In this document: in pieces, positions 1 through 5,713 of the stretch
Numbering within the stretch: position 1 is the stretch's first letter
How the letters are laid out: each line of letters begins with the position of its first letter
NCBI GenBank assembly: GCA_002482705.1
Contig: DLGM01000295.1
Span: forward strand, 2,413 to 13,813
DNA: 11,401 bases
Direction: 5' to 3'
Origin: Cyanobacteria bacterium UBA7694
GTDB taxonomy: Bacteria; Cyanobacteriota; Sericytochromatia; UBA7694
Program-made: the position numbers and the translations under genes
Notes under the pieces: model-generated
Database searches by the model: none
What the model saw: only the letters and a program-made list of their open reading frames with translations
Told to the model about the DNA's origin: nothing

Positions 1-133
1 GGCGCTTGAGCAGCTTGCGCAGCAGCCCTATCAACACAATCAACAGGGCCAGCAGACCCAGCACCAGCGCACCGACCGCCAACCATGGAAAATCAATCGT
101 AAACAGGGGCTTCAGGCCAAGAATATCATCCAT
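1..133 (-). CDS. Small membrane protein, N-terminal part (runs off the window)
   Basis: Reading from ATG at 133-131, 44 codons stay open to the window edge, so only the N-terminus is seen. The peptide starts with a short acidic stretch (MDDILG) and has one strongly hydrophobic segment at about residues 17-38, directly followed by a basic cluster (RKLLKR). This suggests a single membrane anchor with the C-terminal part in the cytoplasm, by the positive-inside rule. The start overlaps the stop of the oxidoreductase gamma gene in a TGATG junction, which supports translational coupling and membership of the same operon. The family is not recognisable from this fragment. It could be a small anchor protein or the start of a larger membrane protein. 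Confidence 0.6.
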   Translation of the reverse strand, partial: MDDILGLKPLFTIDFPWLAVGALVLGLLALLIVLIGLLRKLLKR

Positions 134-624
134 CAGGGGGTTACCAGTTGTCCTCCGGCTTCAAGCAATTCAAGGTTAGCAGGCATTTGTGCTGGGCGTA
201 AACTGAGACGGCGCTTTAAGACCCAAGCCACTACGTCTTCCGAACAAATCGGCACCTGGGCCAACAAAGCACCGAGCATCACCATATTCACCCCTTGGGC
301 AAACCCCCGTTGGTGGGCCAAACGATCGGCCCCCAGTTCTTGGGCATCGAGCACCAAAGCGTCAGGCCCAACGGGAATGCCCGGTTGGCGGGCTTTGGGA
401 TGCAGGCAAACGAGGGCCTGGAATACGTCTGGCAGCGGGGCTCCCGGCTCCTCTGCCAGTAAGAGCTGCACGCGAGTCACACCGCCCCGGATGCCCACGC
501 CATAACGGGGCAATAAGCTGGCATACAGGCCTTCGTGGGTGGCCGCCTCCCCCAGCACCTGGGCCAAAAATGTCACGCCCTGCCCCTGATAACCGCTGAG
601 ATAAATGGCATAAGGTAAAATCAT
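133..624 (-). CDS. korC: 2-oxoacid:ferredoxin oxidoreductase, gamma subunit
   Basis: This 163-residue protein matches the pyruvate/2-oxoacid oxidoreductase gamma domain. Near the N-terminus is the glycine-rich turn GYQGQG (residues 11-16, usually GxGGQG in the family). RYGVGIRGG at 40-48 corresponds to the family's SYGxExRGG motif. In this family gamma works with the alpha and beta subunits and contributes to CoA use and subunit contacts in the cytoplasm. The ATG overlaps the beta stop in an ATGA junction (621-624), and the gene's own TGA overlaps the start of the next membrane-protein gene. It is somewhat shorter than usual (about 180-190 residues). The symbol korC rests on gene order; vor- or ior-type naming is equally possible because the substrate is unknown. 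Confidence 0.82.
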   Translation of the reverse strand: MILPYAIYLSGYQGQGVTFLAQVLGEAATHEGLYASLLPRYGVGIRGGVTRVQLLLAEEPGAPLPDVFQALVCLHPKARQPGIPVGPDALVLDAQELGADRLAHQRGFAQGVNMVMLGALLAQVPICSEDVVAWVLKRRLSLRPAQMPANLELLEAGGQLVTP

Positions 625-1352
625 CGAATCATCGTCACCCGTTTGTAAATGCCAGGTGGATGGGTCCGCAACAGTTCATTGCCAAGCTTGTCACGCGCCT
701 CCAAGGGCGTTAGGCCCCAGTAGGGAGGGCAGGCTCCCATGACTTCCACAAAGCTCAACCCCTGCCCATTTTCCTGGTACAAAAAGGCGTCTTTGAGGGC
801 CGTGCGCGCCCGCTCAATGTGCTCAAAGCTGTGCAAAGAAACCCGCTGGGCAAAAGCCACATTGGGCAGACGGGCCACCAGTTCGGTCAAACGCAGGGGT
901 TTGCCCGATTGGGTGCTAGAACGGCCCAAACGGCTGGTGCGGGTCACTTGCCCCGTCACGGTCGTGGCACTCATTTGCCCCCCGCTCCCGGCCATCACTA
1001 AGTTATTGAGACACAGCACCGTTAAATTCTCGCCCCGTAAGGCCGCATGCATTAAAGCATCCAGACCCCGTCCAGCCAAATCGCCATCCCCTTGATAGGT
1101 CAGCACCAATTTGTCGGGAGCAGCGCGCTTAATGCCCGTCGCCAGCGCCAGCGCCAATCCTGGCGGCGCGGCATTCCAGGGGAAAGTAAGCACATCCCCA
1201 ATGAGCTCGCTGCATCCACCCCCATGAACCCCCCAGAGGCGTTCAGCGGTATAACCCAAACTCGCCAGCACTTCCGCCAGCAGGTGATGCAAGCGACTAT
1301 GGCCACAGCCTGAGCAATAGGGCAACGGGTCTGCATGGATCAATCCCGTCAT
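621..1352 (-). CDS. korB: 2-oxoacid:ferredoxin oxidoreductase, beta subunit (thiamine-diphosphate binding)
   Basis: This 243-residue protein is the catalytic beta subunit. It shows the cluster-binding CSGCGH (Cys13, Cys16), Cys47 in GGGC and Cys208 in GACPPYW, the four ligands expected for the proximal [4Fe-4S] cluster. The thiamine-diphosphate/Mg motif is present as GDGD (88-91) with NN at 116-117, followed by GGQMSATT, the counterpart of the family's GGQMAPTT. The segment where relatives have HGRA before ATGIKR reads AAPPGLALALATGIK, so that piece has diverged. A Shine-Dalgarno-like GAGG (1363-1360) precedes the ATG by 7 bases, and the start overlaps the alpha stop (ATGA, 1349-1352). The cofactor set looks intact, so an active enzyme is likely. 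2-oxoglutarate, branched-chain 2-oxoacids and others remain possible substrates. Confidence 0.87.
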   Translation of the reverse strand: MTGLIHADPLPYCSGCGHSRLHHLLAEVLASLGYTAERLWGVHGGGCSELIGDVLTFPWNAAPPGLALALATGIKRAAPDKLVLTYQGDGDLAGRGLDALMHAALRGENLTVLCLNNLVMAGSGGQMSATTVTGQVTRTSRLGRSSTQSGKPLRLTELVARLPNVAFAQRVSLHSFEHIERARTALKDAFLYQENGQGLSFVEVMGACPPYWGLTPLEARDKLGNELLRTHPPGIYKRVTMIR

Positions 1353-2221
1353 AACACCACCTCATTCAAACCGCGCAGAACTTGTTCAATATTGTCAATC
1401 CAGCCCTCTGGTTGGGGCACCACCACTGGCACTAAGGGAAAGGGGCAATAGGGCTGTAAATAGGTACTGAGTGCCGGAGTGCCATATTCAAATACAGACA
1501 CGGATCCGTCTGCTGCAAACTGGCTCAGACTGGCGACTGGCAGGGGTGAGAGCTGTTGCAGGCTGGCAATGGCCCAATCGGCTGGAGCCCTTTCTAACAG
1601 CCAGCCAGCCGGAGCCCCTACCGCCAACCACCGCCGCAGCGGCTGCTCAGGGAGATGAATGCGTAAAGGTGGCTGCTCTTCGCCATCGAGAACCTCGGGC
1701 AAAAGTGTACTCTGAGCCTGTAAAACCCATGGGTCCAAGGCCAGAATCGCCGGGCCGGGCTGTTGACGCATATGCCCAAAAGCCCGGCGCAGCAGACTTG
1801 GCAAGGTCACAAGGCTATCGGGAACCCAACAGGGAAAAGCTTGTAATGGAAGGGTCACCAAGCGTTCTGAAGCGCTTTGATTGCCCCAAGGCGCATCCAG
1901 TACCAATAAAATGAGCAGGGGTAAGGCCTGGTGTTGGGCATAACTGAGTGCCTCCATCATCGCCAAATAATCGTGGCTGCTGGCACTGACAAGCGGATAA
2001 GCCCCGGCAGCAGCACTGCCCATCGCCATCGCCAGGGCGGCGGCAGGTGATTCGGCTTGAATGAAAGTGCCATGGGCCTCACGCATGCGCCAAGCCCCTT
2101 CATTGAGAAGGCCCGCTTGGCTCGGGGAAGGGGTGGCATAAAAATAGCGGCAACCGGCCTGAAGCGCAGCCTCGATACACAACTGCGCACCGGATAAAAA
2201 ACGCGGAGTATATTTTAACAC
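1349..2221 (-). CDS. korA: 2-oxoacid:ferredoxin oxidoreductase, alpha subunit (short, divergent)
   Basis: This 290-residue protein follows the layout of the alpha subunit's thiamine-binding N-terminal domain: SGAQLCIEAALQAGC near the start, FIQAESPAAALAMAMGSAAAG at about 53-73, then a second domain from about residue 120. Several family motifs are altered. GYPITPS appears as YATPSPSQ, QxEDE as QAESP (Glu57 kept), TSGPG as SSHDY at 81-85, and GGPSTGxPT as DAPWGNQSA. The length is below the roughly 350-380 residues usual for free-standing alpha subunits. The start is GTG, abutting the ferredoxin TAG with no gap; no better start keeps the conserved N-terminus. Identification rests on these partial matches plus its place between the ferredoxin and beta genes. 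It may act on an unusual substrate. Confidence 0.72.
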   Translation of the reverse strand: MLKYTPRFLSGAQLCIEAALQAGCRYFYATPSPSQAGLLNEGAWRMREAHGTFIQAESPAAALAMAMGSAAAGAYPLVSASSHDYLAMMEALSYAQHQALPLLILLVLDAPWGNQSASERLVTLPLQAFPCWVPDSLVTLPSLLRRAFGHMRQQPGPAILALDPWVLQAQSTLLPEVLDGEEQPPLRIHLPEQPLRRWLAVGAPAGWLLERAPADWAIASLQQLSPLPVASLSQFAADGSVSVFEYGTPALSTYLQPYCPFPLVPVVVPQPEGWIDNIEQVLRGLNEVVL

Positions 2222-2506
2222 CTAGGGCTGTTTCCGGGCATGCCAACCGCGGCTGAGATGGAAGACCCAACCCGGCCAGTTCAGGCCCGCCGAACGCGGC
2301 AGGCTAAAAGCTTGATCGGGGCAGATATCCACGCAGTGGCGACACTGTACACAGTAGTCTGCATGCACCAAAGCCACGGGGAAATGCCCTTGGAGATTGG
2401 GGCGATTGTCCATGACAATCAGATCATTGGGACAGACATCCAGGCAGAGCAAACAGCCTTTACAGCGCTCGCGATCCAGTTGTATGGGCGGTGAGAGGGC
2501 ATTCAT
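2222..2506 (-). CDS. korD: 2x[4Fe-4S] ferredoxin, delta subunit of the 2-oxoacid oxidoreductase
   Basis: This is a 94-residue bacterial-type ferredoxin. Two CxxCxxCxxxCP motifs are complete: Cys15, 18, 21 and 25, and Cys52, 55, 58 and 62, giving two [4Fe-4S] clusters. About 30 residues follow the second motif and end in a basic tail (RGWHARKQP). It is the first gene of the operon, directly upstream of alpha, which is the common delta-alpha-beta-gamma order in Kor/Vor complexes. It probably carries electrons from the alpha/beta active site to a soluble ferredoxin or another acceptor. The Shine-Dalgarno is weak (AGG close to the ATG). A terminator-like hairpin lies in the leader just upstream, at 2531-2559, so expression may be attenuated. 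Confidence 0.88.
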   Translation of the reverse strand: MNALSPPIQLDRERCKGCLLCLDVCPNDLIVMDNRPNLQGHFPVALVHADYCVQCRHCVDICPDQAFSLPRSAGLNWPGWVFHLSRGWHARKQP

Positions 2507-2530
2507 AAACCTATTGTAACCCGCTTAACA

Positions 2531-2559
2531 AGAAAAAAGTCACCTTCTTATGAGGTGAC
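2531..2559 (-). terminator. Intrinsic terminator-like hairpin in the korD leader (possible attenuator)
   Basis: On the minus strand, a perfect 7-bp stem (GTCACCT / AGGTGAC) with a 7-base loop is followed at once by TTTTTTCTT, the form of a Rho-independent terminator. It lies downstream of the protease's own terminator and 25 bases upstream of the ferredoxin start. It therefore either ends a short transcript arising at about 2570-2740 or acts as an attenuator in the oxidoreductase operon leader. Confidence 0.65.
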
Positions 2560-2574
2560 ATGAGTGAGCTGCAA

Positions 2575-2580
2575 ATTATA
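2575..2580 (-). promoter_or_regulatory. Candidate -10 box for the oxidoreductase operon
   Basis: Reading on the minus strand, TATAAT matches the sigma70 -10 consensus exactly. No good -35 hexamer sits 16-18 bases upstream, so an activator would probably be needed if this is used. Transcription from here would begin near 2568 and run through the hairpin at 2531-2559 before reaching korD. Confidence 0.4.
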
Positions 2581-2685
2581 CAATCCATCAAAACAATCAG
2601 CCTTCTAGCTATAAGGCCCCGTCAAAACGGTTGATTGACTTAATCTTCATTGTATCGGTCATACACAATTCCCCCAAGGGAGCCA

Positions 2686-2704
2686 ATCACACCCTGAATG
2701 TGAT
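2686..2704. repeat. Inverted repeat ATCACA-N7-TGTGAT upstream of the oxidoreductase operon
   Basis: Perfect 6-base arms (2686-2691 and 2699-2704) flank a 7-base spacer. They lie between the protease terminator and the putative korD promoter. The arms are in the opposite orientation to a CRP site (TGTGA-N6-TCACA). It may be a regulator site or a short hairpin, or chance. Confidence 0.3.
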
Positions 2705-2740
2705 CTACGTCAAACTTTGAAATTAAATGATTCAGGTCCA

Positions 2741-2777
2741 AAGCAAAAGCGCCCAGCCGGTGTAGCTGAGCGCTTTT
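2741..2777 (-). terminator. Rho-independent terminator of the subtilase gene
   Basis: AAAAGCGC (2745-2752) pairs with GCGCTTTT (2770-2777), and an inner CAGC/GCTG extends the stem past one C-A mismatch around a 7-base loop. On the minus strand the stem runs into TTTTGCTTT. It begins 14 bases after the protease stop codon. Confidence 0.85.
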
Positions 2778-2791
2778 GGGGATCTATTCCA

Positions 2792-4105
2792 TTAGTTGTG
2801 GGAAAGTTCAGCGGCGCGCAACAGGGCTTTGCCCAAATTGACACGACCATGGCCAAACTCTGGATCAAAACCAGCCCGGCCCAAATCATCCGCAGAAGAC
2901 TCAATTGCACGTTTGACGTCCATCGGGCGCATCGTGGGATATTTGCTCTTGATCAGACCTGCCAGCCCGGTAACAAACGGAGTGGCCATAGATGTGCCGC
3001 TCATGCTGCCATAGTCTTTGGCACCCATCTGGTTTTGGTTCAGAGGAAGGGTTGAGAAAATATCTGAGCCAGGGGCACTGACCGAGATCCATTCGCCAAA
3101 GTTGGAGAAGCGGGAACGCAGATCGCGGGCATCGGTTGAGCCGACGGCGATCACGCCTGGCACCGCTGCAGGCCAGCTTTTCACATTGGCTCCATCATTG
3201 CCCATCGCCACGATCACCGTCACGCCTTTGCTCATGGCAAAGTTGACCGCATCGGTAATGGCTTTTGATTCACGGCTAGAACCCAAACTGAGGTTGATCA
3301 CGTGGGCACCGCGTTCGACCGCGTACAAGATCCCACCGGCAATCCCCGCAGTAGTGGGGAAACTGGTATCACCAGAAGCCACCTTGACCGCCAGAATAGC
3401 ACATTCCGGAGCCGCGCCAATAATGCCCAACCCATTGTTACCAATGGCTGCGGCAATACCCGCTACGTGGGTACCGTGGCCAATAAAGTCAACGGCTTCA
3501 GGGGTATTGTCCGCCGCGTTATAAGAGCCGATCACCTTGGCGCGCAGATCAGGGTGCTTGATATCGACGCCCGAATCGACAATCGCCAAAACAATGCGGC
3601 GATCGCCGCGATTGACAATCCAGCCACGCTGAGATTGGGCAATACGGTGGGCGTATTGGCGAGCAAACAGCGGATCGTTGGGATAGACATTCATGTCAAT
3701 GGTGGTTTCATCACCCTTGGCAGTGCTTTTTTCAACCTTGGGGAAAGGCATGGTGAAAACTTGCTCGGCGTATTCCACGGACGGGTTTTGCTGCAAATCT
3801 TTCAGGGCCCGGCTGGCCTGCCCCGATACCTTCACCAATTCGAGGCTCATGGCCCCTTTGCCAATCGTGCGCACACGTTGAGCGCCCACCTGTCTGAGCA
3901 AGGCTTCAGCAGGGGCGGTACCGGCCCGACCGGGGCGATACTTGACCAGAATTTCATTGCTGGCAGCTTTATCAGCCGCCGCTTGGCTCTGCAGCTGGGG
4001 TGTAGCTGCGGCGCGGTTGGCCTCGGGTAAAGGCGTGGTAGGTGCGCCACAGGCGCTGAGAACGAGAGAGATACCAAGCAGAGGAATCAGAGGCGATGAT
4101 TTCAT
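2792..4105 (-). CDS. Lipoprotein subtilisin-like serine protease (peptidase S8) with propeptide
   Basis: The protein has 437 residues from ATG at 4105. That start gives a clean lipoprotein signal (MKSSPLIPLLGISLVLSAC) with a lipobox and Cys19. A TTG at 4123 would add six residues before the signal and is less likely. Gly follows the Cys, which favours the outer membrane. A low-complexity linker comes next, then a propeptide-like domain at about 51-120 (EILVKYRPG to SVEYAEQ, as in S8 inhibitor/chaperone domains). The peptidase domain has Asp177 (IVDSGVD), His210 (GHGTHVAG), oxyanion Asn303 (MGND) and Ser372 (SGTSMATP), so the catalytic set is complete. It probably matures by cutting itself and acts outside the cytoplasm on unknown proteins. 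It stands alone between two terminators. No clear Shine-Dalgarno precedes the chosen start. Confidence 0.93.
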   Translation of the reverse strand: MKSSPLIPLLGISLVLSACGAPTTPLPEANRAAATPQLQSQAAADKAASNEILVKYRPGRAGTAPAEALLRQVGAQRVRTIGKGAMSLELVKVSGQASRALKDLQQNPSVEYAEQVFTMPFPKVEKSTAKGDETTIDMNVYPNDPLFARQYAHRIAQSQRGWIVNRGDRRIVLAIVDSGVDIKHPDLRAKVIGSYNAADNTPEAVDFIGHGTHVAGIAAAIGNNGLGIIGAAPECAILAVKVASGDTSFPTTAGIAGGILYAVERGAHVINLSLGSSRESKAITDAVNFAMSKGVTVIVAMGNDGANVKSWPAAVPGVIAVGSTDARDLRSRFSNFGEWISVSAPGSDIFSTLPLNQNQMGAKDYGSMSGTSMATPFVTGLAGLIKSKYPTMRPMDVKRAIESSADDLGRAGFDPEFGHGRVNLGKALLRAAELSHN

Positions 4106-4408
4106 GAACGCGCCGGTGAACAATGATGTGGTGCAATCACAGGACCCAATAAGGATGTGTTAATCCAAAAATAAACTTAACATAATTATGGGGTTCAGGG
4201 AAGGCGTCCTTGCTGATTCTGAGTGATATTTCTCACGATTTTTACAGAGACAATTTTTGAACAGTTGCATGTCCTTTACAATTATTTACTGAAAATTTGG
4301 CATTTTTTTTAATAACATCAAATTTTGGCATAGACTATTGTGACCTCAAAAAAGGGGCGGGTGAAAATAAATGTCCTAAATTATAAAAGATGAGATCCAA
4401 AAACACAT
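4106..4408. other. AT-rich intergenic region upstream of the subtilase
   Basis: About 300 bases without a convincing gene, much richer in A and T than the flanks. It must hold the protease promoter on the minus strand. A TATAAT occurs at 4385-4380 on that strand but has no good -35 partner and is far from the gene. Two near-identical TTTGGCAT segments occur 28 bases apart (about 4292-4303 and 4320-4331). A 36-codon frame starting near 4272 on the minus strand has its AAAGG only two bases from the ATG and resembles nothing known. I see no RNA gene or riboswitch. Confidence 0.5.
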
Positions 4409-4440
4409 AAAAAAAGCCCCCGAAGCATTCGGGGGCTTTT
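4409..4440 (-). terminator. Rho-independent terminator of sucC
   Basis: A perfect GC-rich stem (GCCCCCGAA / TTCGGGGGC) with a 3-base loop is followed on the minus strand by TTTTTTT. It lies about 10 bases after the sucC stop. A-runs on the far side make the stem longer and could let it work weakly on the plus strand too. Its strength means sucC and the protease are separate transcripts. Confidence 0.95.
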
Positions 4441-4450
4441 CAACGGAAGC

Positions 4451-5584
4451 TTATTTGCTTACGGCAATCACTTCTTTAACGGCATCGACCATCGAAGAAC
4501 CGACTTTAAAGCCTTTTACAGTCAGCATTTGGCGGGCCAACTCTTCGTTGGTGCCCGTCAGGCGGATCACGATTGGGAAGCCCAGATCGCCCATCTTCTC
4601 GGTGGCAGCAATAATACCGCGGGCCACGTCGTCACAGCGGGTAATGCCGCCAAAGATGTTGAACAGCACGCCTTTGACGTTTTTGGCCTTGAGGATTTTT
4701 AAGGCCGATTCAACTTTGGCAGGGTTGGAAGAACCGCCGATGTCGAGGAAGTTGGCGGGGTTGCCACCGGCATATTTCACGGCATCCATGGTGGCCATGG
4801 CCAGACCCGCACCGTTGACCACACAGCCAATGTCGCCGGAGAGTTCGACGTAGCTCAGGCCAGCGGCCTTGGCTTCACGCTCGTTGGCGTCCACTTCTTC
4901 AGGATCATAATAGACCATCACGTCTTGGTGACGGTACATGGCATTGTCATCGATGTCGATTTTGGCGTCACCGGCAATCACTTGGCCTTCTTCGGTGCGA
5001 ATCAGGGGATTGATTTCGGCAATCGAGCAGTCATACTGGGTGTAAATTTCGTACAGTACTTTGATGAAGTTAGCGGCTTCAGCGGGCAGTTCAGCCCCAA
5101 AGATCACCTGACGGATTTGGAACTCGGTCAGACCGACGTTGGGATCAATCCACACTTTGACAATCGCTTCAGGGTGCTCTTCAGCCACTTCTTCAATGTC
5201 AACGCCGCCCATCGAGCTGGCCATCAGAACCGTTTTGCGGGTAGCGCGGTCGAGGGTCAGGCCGACGTAATATTCTTTGGCAATGCGAATGCCTTCTTCA
5301 ACCAGCAGCTTGGACACGGTCAGGCCTTTGATGTCCATGCCCAGTACTTGTTTAGCAGCGTCCACGGCTTTGTCCGGGTCAACCACTTTAATACCGCCAG
5401 CTTTACCGCGCCCACCGACGTGAACTTGGGATTTGACAACCACTTTTTTGAGCTCGGGGTTGGCTTCCGTCAGGCGCTTCACGGCAGCATCGACGTCTTC
5501 AGGGCTGAAAGCGGGGACGCCATGGGGAGTTTTGAGGCCGTGCTTGGAGAAAATCTCTTTGGCTTGGTATTCGTGTAATTTCAT
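4451..5584 (-). CDS. sucC: Succinyl-CoA synthetase (ADP/GDP-forming), beta subunit
   Basis: The 377 residues are collinear with SucC (388 in E. coli). The enzyme converts succinyl-CoA to succinate with formation of ATP or GTP in the TCA cycle, as a complex with SucD. The ATP-grasp domain has QVHVGGRGKAGG at 53-64, and the metal/nucleotide residues Glu190 and Asn192 (AEINPL) and Asp206 (GDAK). The C-terminal ligase domain has NGAGLAMATMD at 257-267, DIGGSSNP at 281-288 and NIFGGITRCD at 309-318. The ATG follows AAGG with about 10 bases between. The usual partner sucD is not adjacent: downstream is a terminator and a protease, upstream a propeller protein. SucD must be encoded elsewhere. A -10 box under a dyad lies about 95 bases upstream. 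Confidence 0.97.
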   Translation of the reverse strand: MKLHEYQAKEIFSKHGLKTPHGVPAFSPEDVDAAVKRLTEANPELKKVVVKSQVHVGGRGKAGGIKVVDPDKAVDAAKQVLGMDIKGLTVSKLLVEEGIRIAKEYYVGLTLDRATRKTVLMASSMGGVDIEEVAEEHPEAIVKVWIDPNVGLTEFQIRQVIFGAELPAEAANFIKVLYEIYTQYDCSIAEINPLIRTEEGQVIAGDAKIDIDDNAMYRHQDVMVYYDPEEVDANEREAKAAGLSYVELSGDIGCVVNGAGLAMATMDAVKYAGGNPANFLDIGGSSNPAKVESALKILKAKNVKGVLFNIFGGITRCDDVARGIIAATEKMGDLGFPIVIRLTGTNEELARQMLTVKGFKVGSSMVDAVKEVIAVSK

Positions 5585-5618
5585 TCAGAATCTACCTTGT
5601 CTGTGTGTGAGTTCTGTT

Positions 5619-5633
5619 GTCGCAGGAGGCGAC
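5619..5633 (-). other. Small hairpin in the sucC leader
   Basis: GTCGC and GCGAC form a 5-bp stem around a 5-base loop in the putative untranslated leader. There is no T-run, so it is not a terminator. It may affect message stability or translation, or be chance. Confidence 0.3.
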
Positions 5634-5672
5634 GGGAGCGAGGCATGCGGGCCACCCACAGGGAGCAACCAT

Positions 5673-5694
5673 CGCTTACAGTATACCGTGAGCG
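5673..5694. promoter_or_regulatory. sucC: Imperfect 22-bp dyad overlapping the putative sucC -10 box
   Basis: The two 11-base halves mirror each other except at two positions per half, of the form CGCTYACRGTA and its complement. The centre (5680-5685) reads TATACT on the minus strand, five of six -10 consensus bases. TTACCG, 17 bases upstream, is a poor -35. A protein bound to this dyad would cover the promoter, so it looks like a repressor operator. The pairing also permits an RNA hairpin with G-U pairs if read through from the upstream gene. Confidence 0.45.
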
Positions 5695-5713
5695 GCGAAG
5701 CTCGGTAAGGGCG

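Noticed and set aside
739..1095. Plus-strand frame of 118 codons opposite the beta-subunit gene
   Set aside because: It lies wholly antisense to korB, is rich in Arg/Lys/Pro/Cys, and resembles no protein family; it is a shadow of the real gene.
2708..2713. TTGACG on the minus strand as a -35 box in the korD upstream region (a second copy is at 2620-2625)
   Set aside because: Neither copy has a -10-like hexamer 16-18 bases downstream, so no complete promoter can be drawn from them.
3598..3607. GGCGATCGCC, identical to the cyanobacterial HIP1 repeat core
   Set aside because: Only one copy was found in the window, inside the protease coding sequence, so there is no sign of enrichment and no taxonomic weight.
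3302..4030. Plus-strand frame of 242 codons opposite the subtilase
   Set aside because: The opposite strand holds a complete protease with all catalytic motifs, and this frame has no recognisable domain or ribosome binding site.
4164..4272. 36-codon minus-strand ORF starting MQLFKNCLCK upstream of the subtilase
   Set aside because: The AAAGG lies only two bases before the ATG, composition is not protein-like, and no context supports it.
4324..4342. TTGGCA...TTG arrangement resembling a sigma54 promoter upstream of the subtilase, on the plus strand
   Set aside because: The spacing between the GG and the TTG block is off by one, and the orientation does not point at a gene.
4925..5578. Plus-strand frame of 217 codons opposite sucC
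   Set aside because: It mirrors sucC codon by codon and its Phe/Asn/Val-rich content is typical of antisense shadows of conserved genes.
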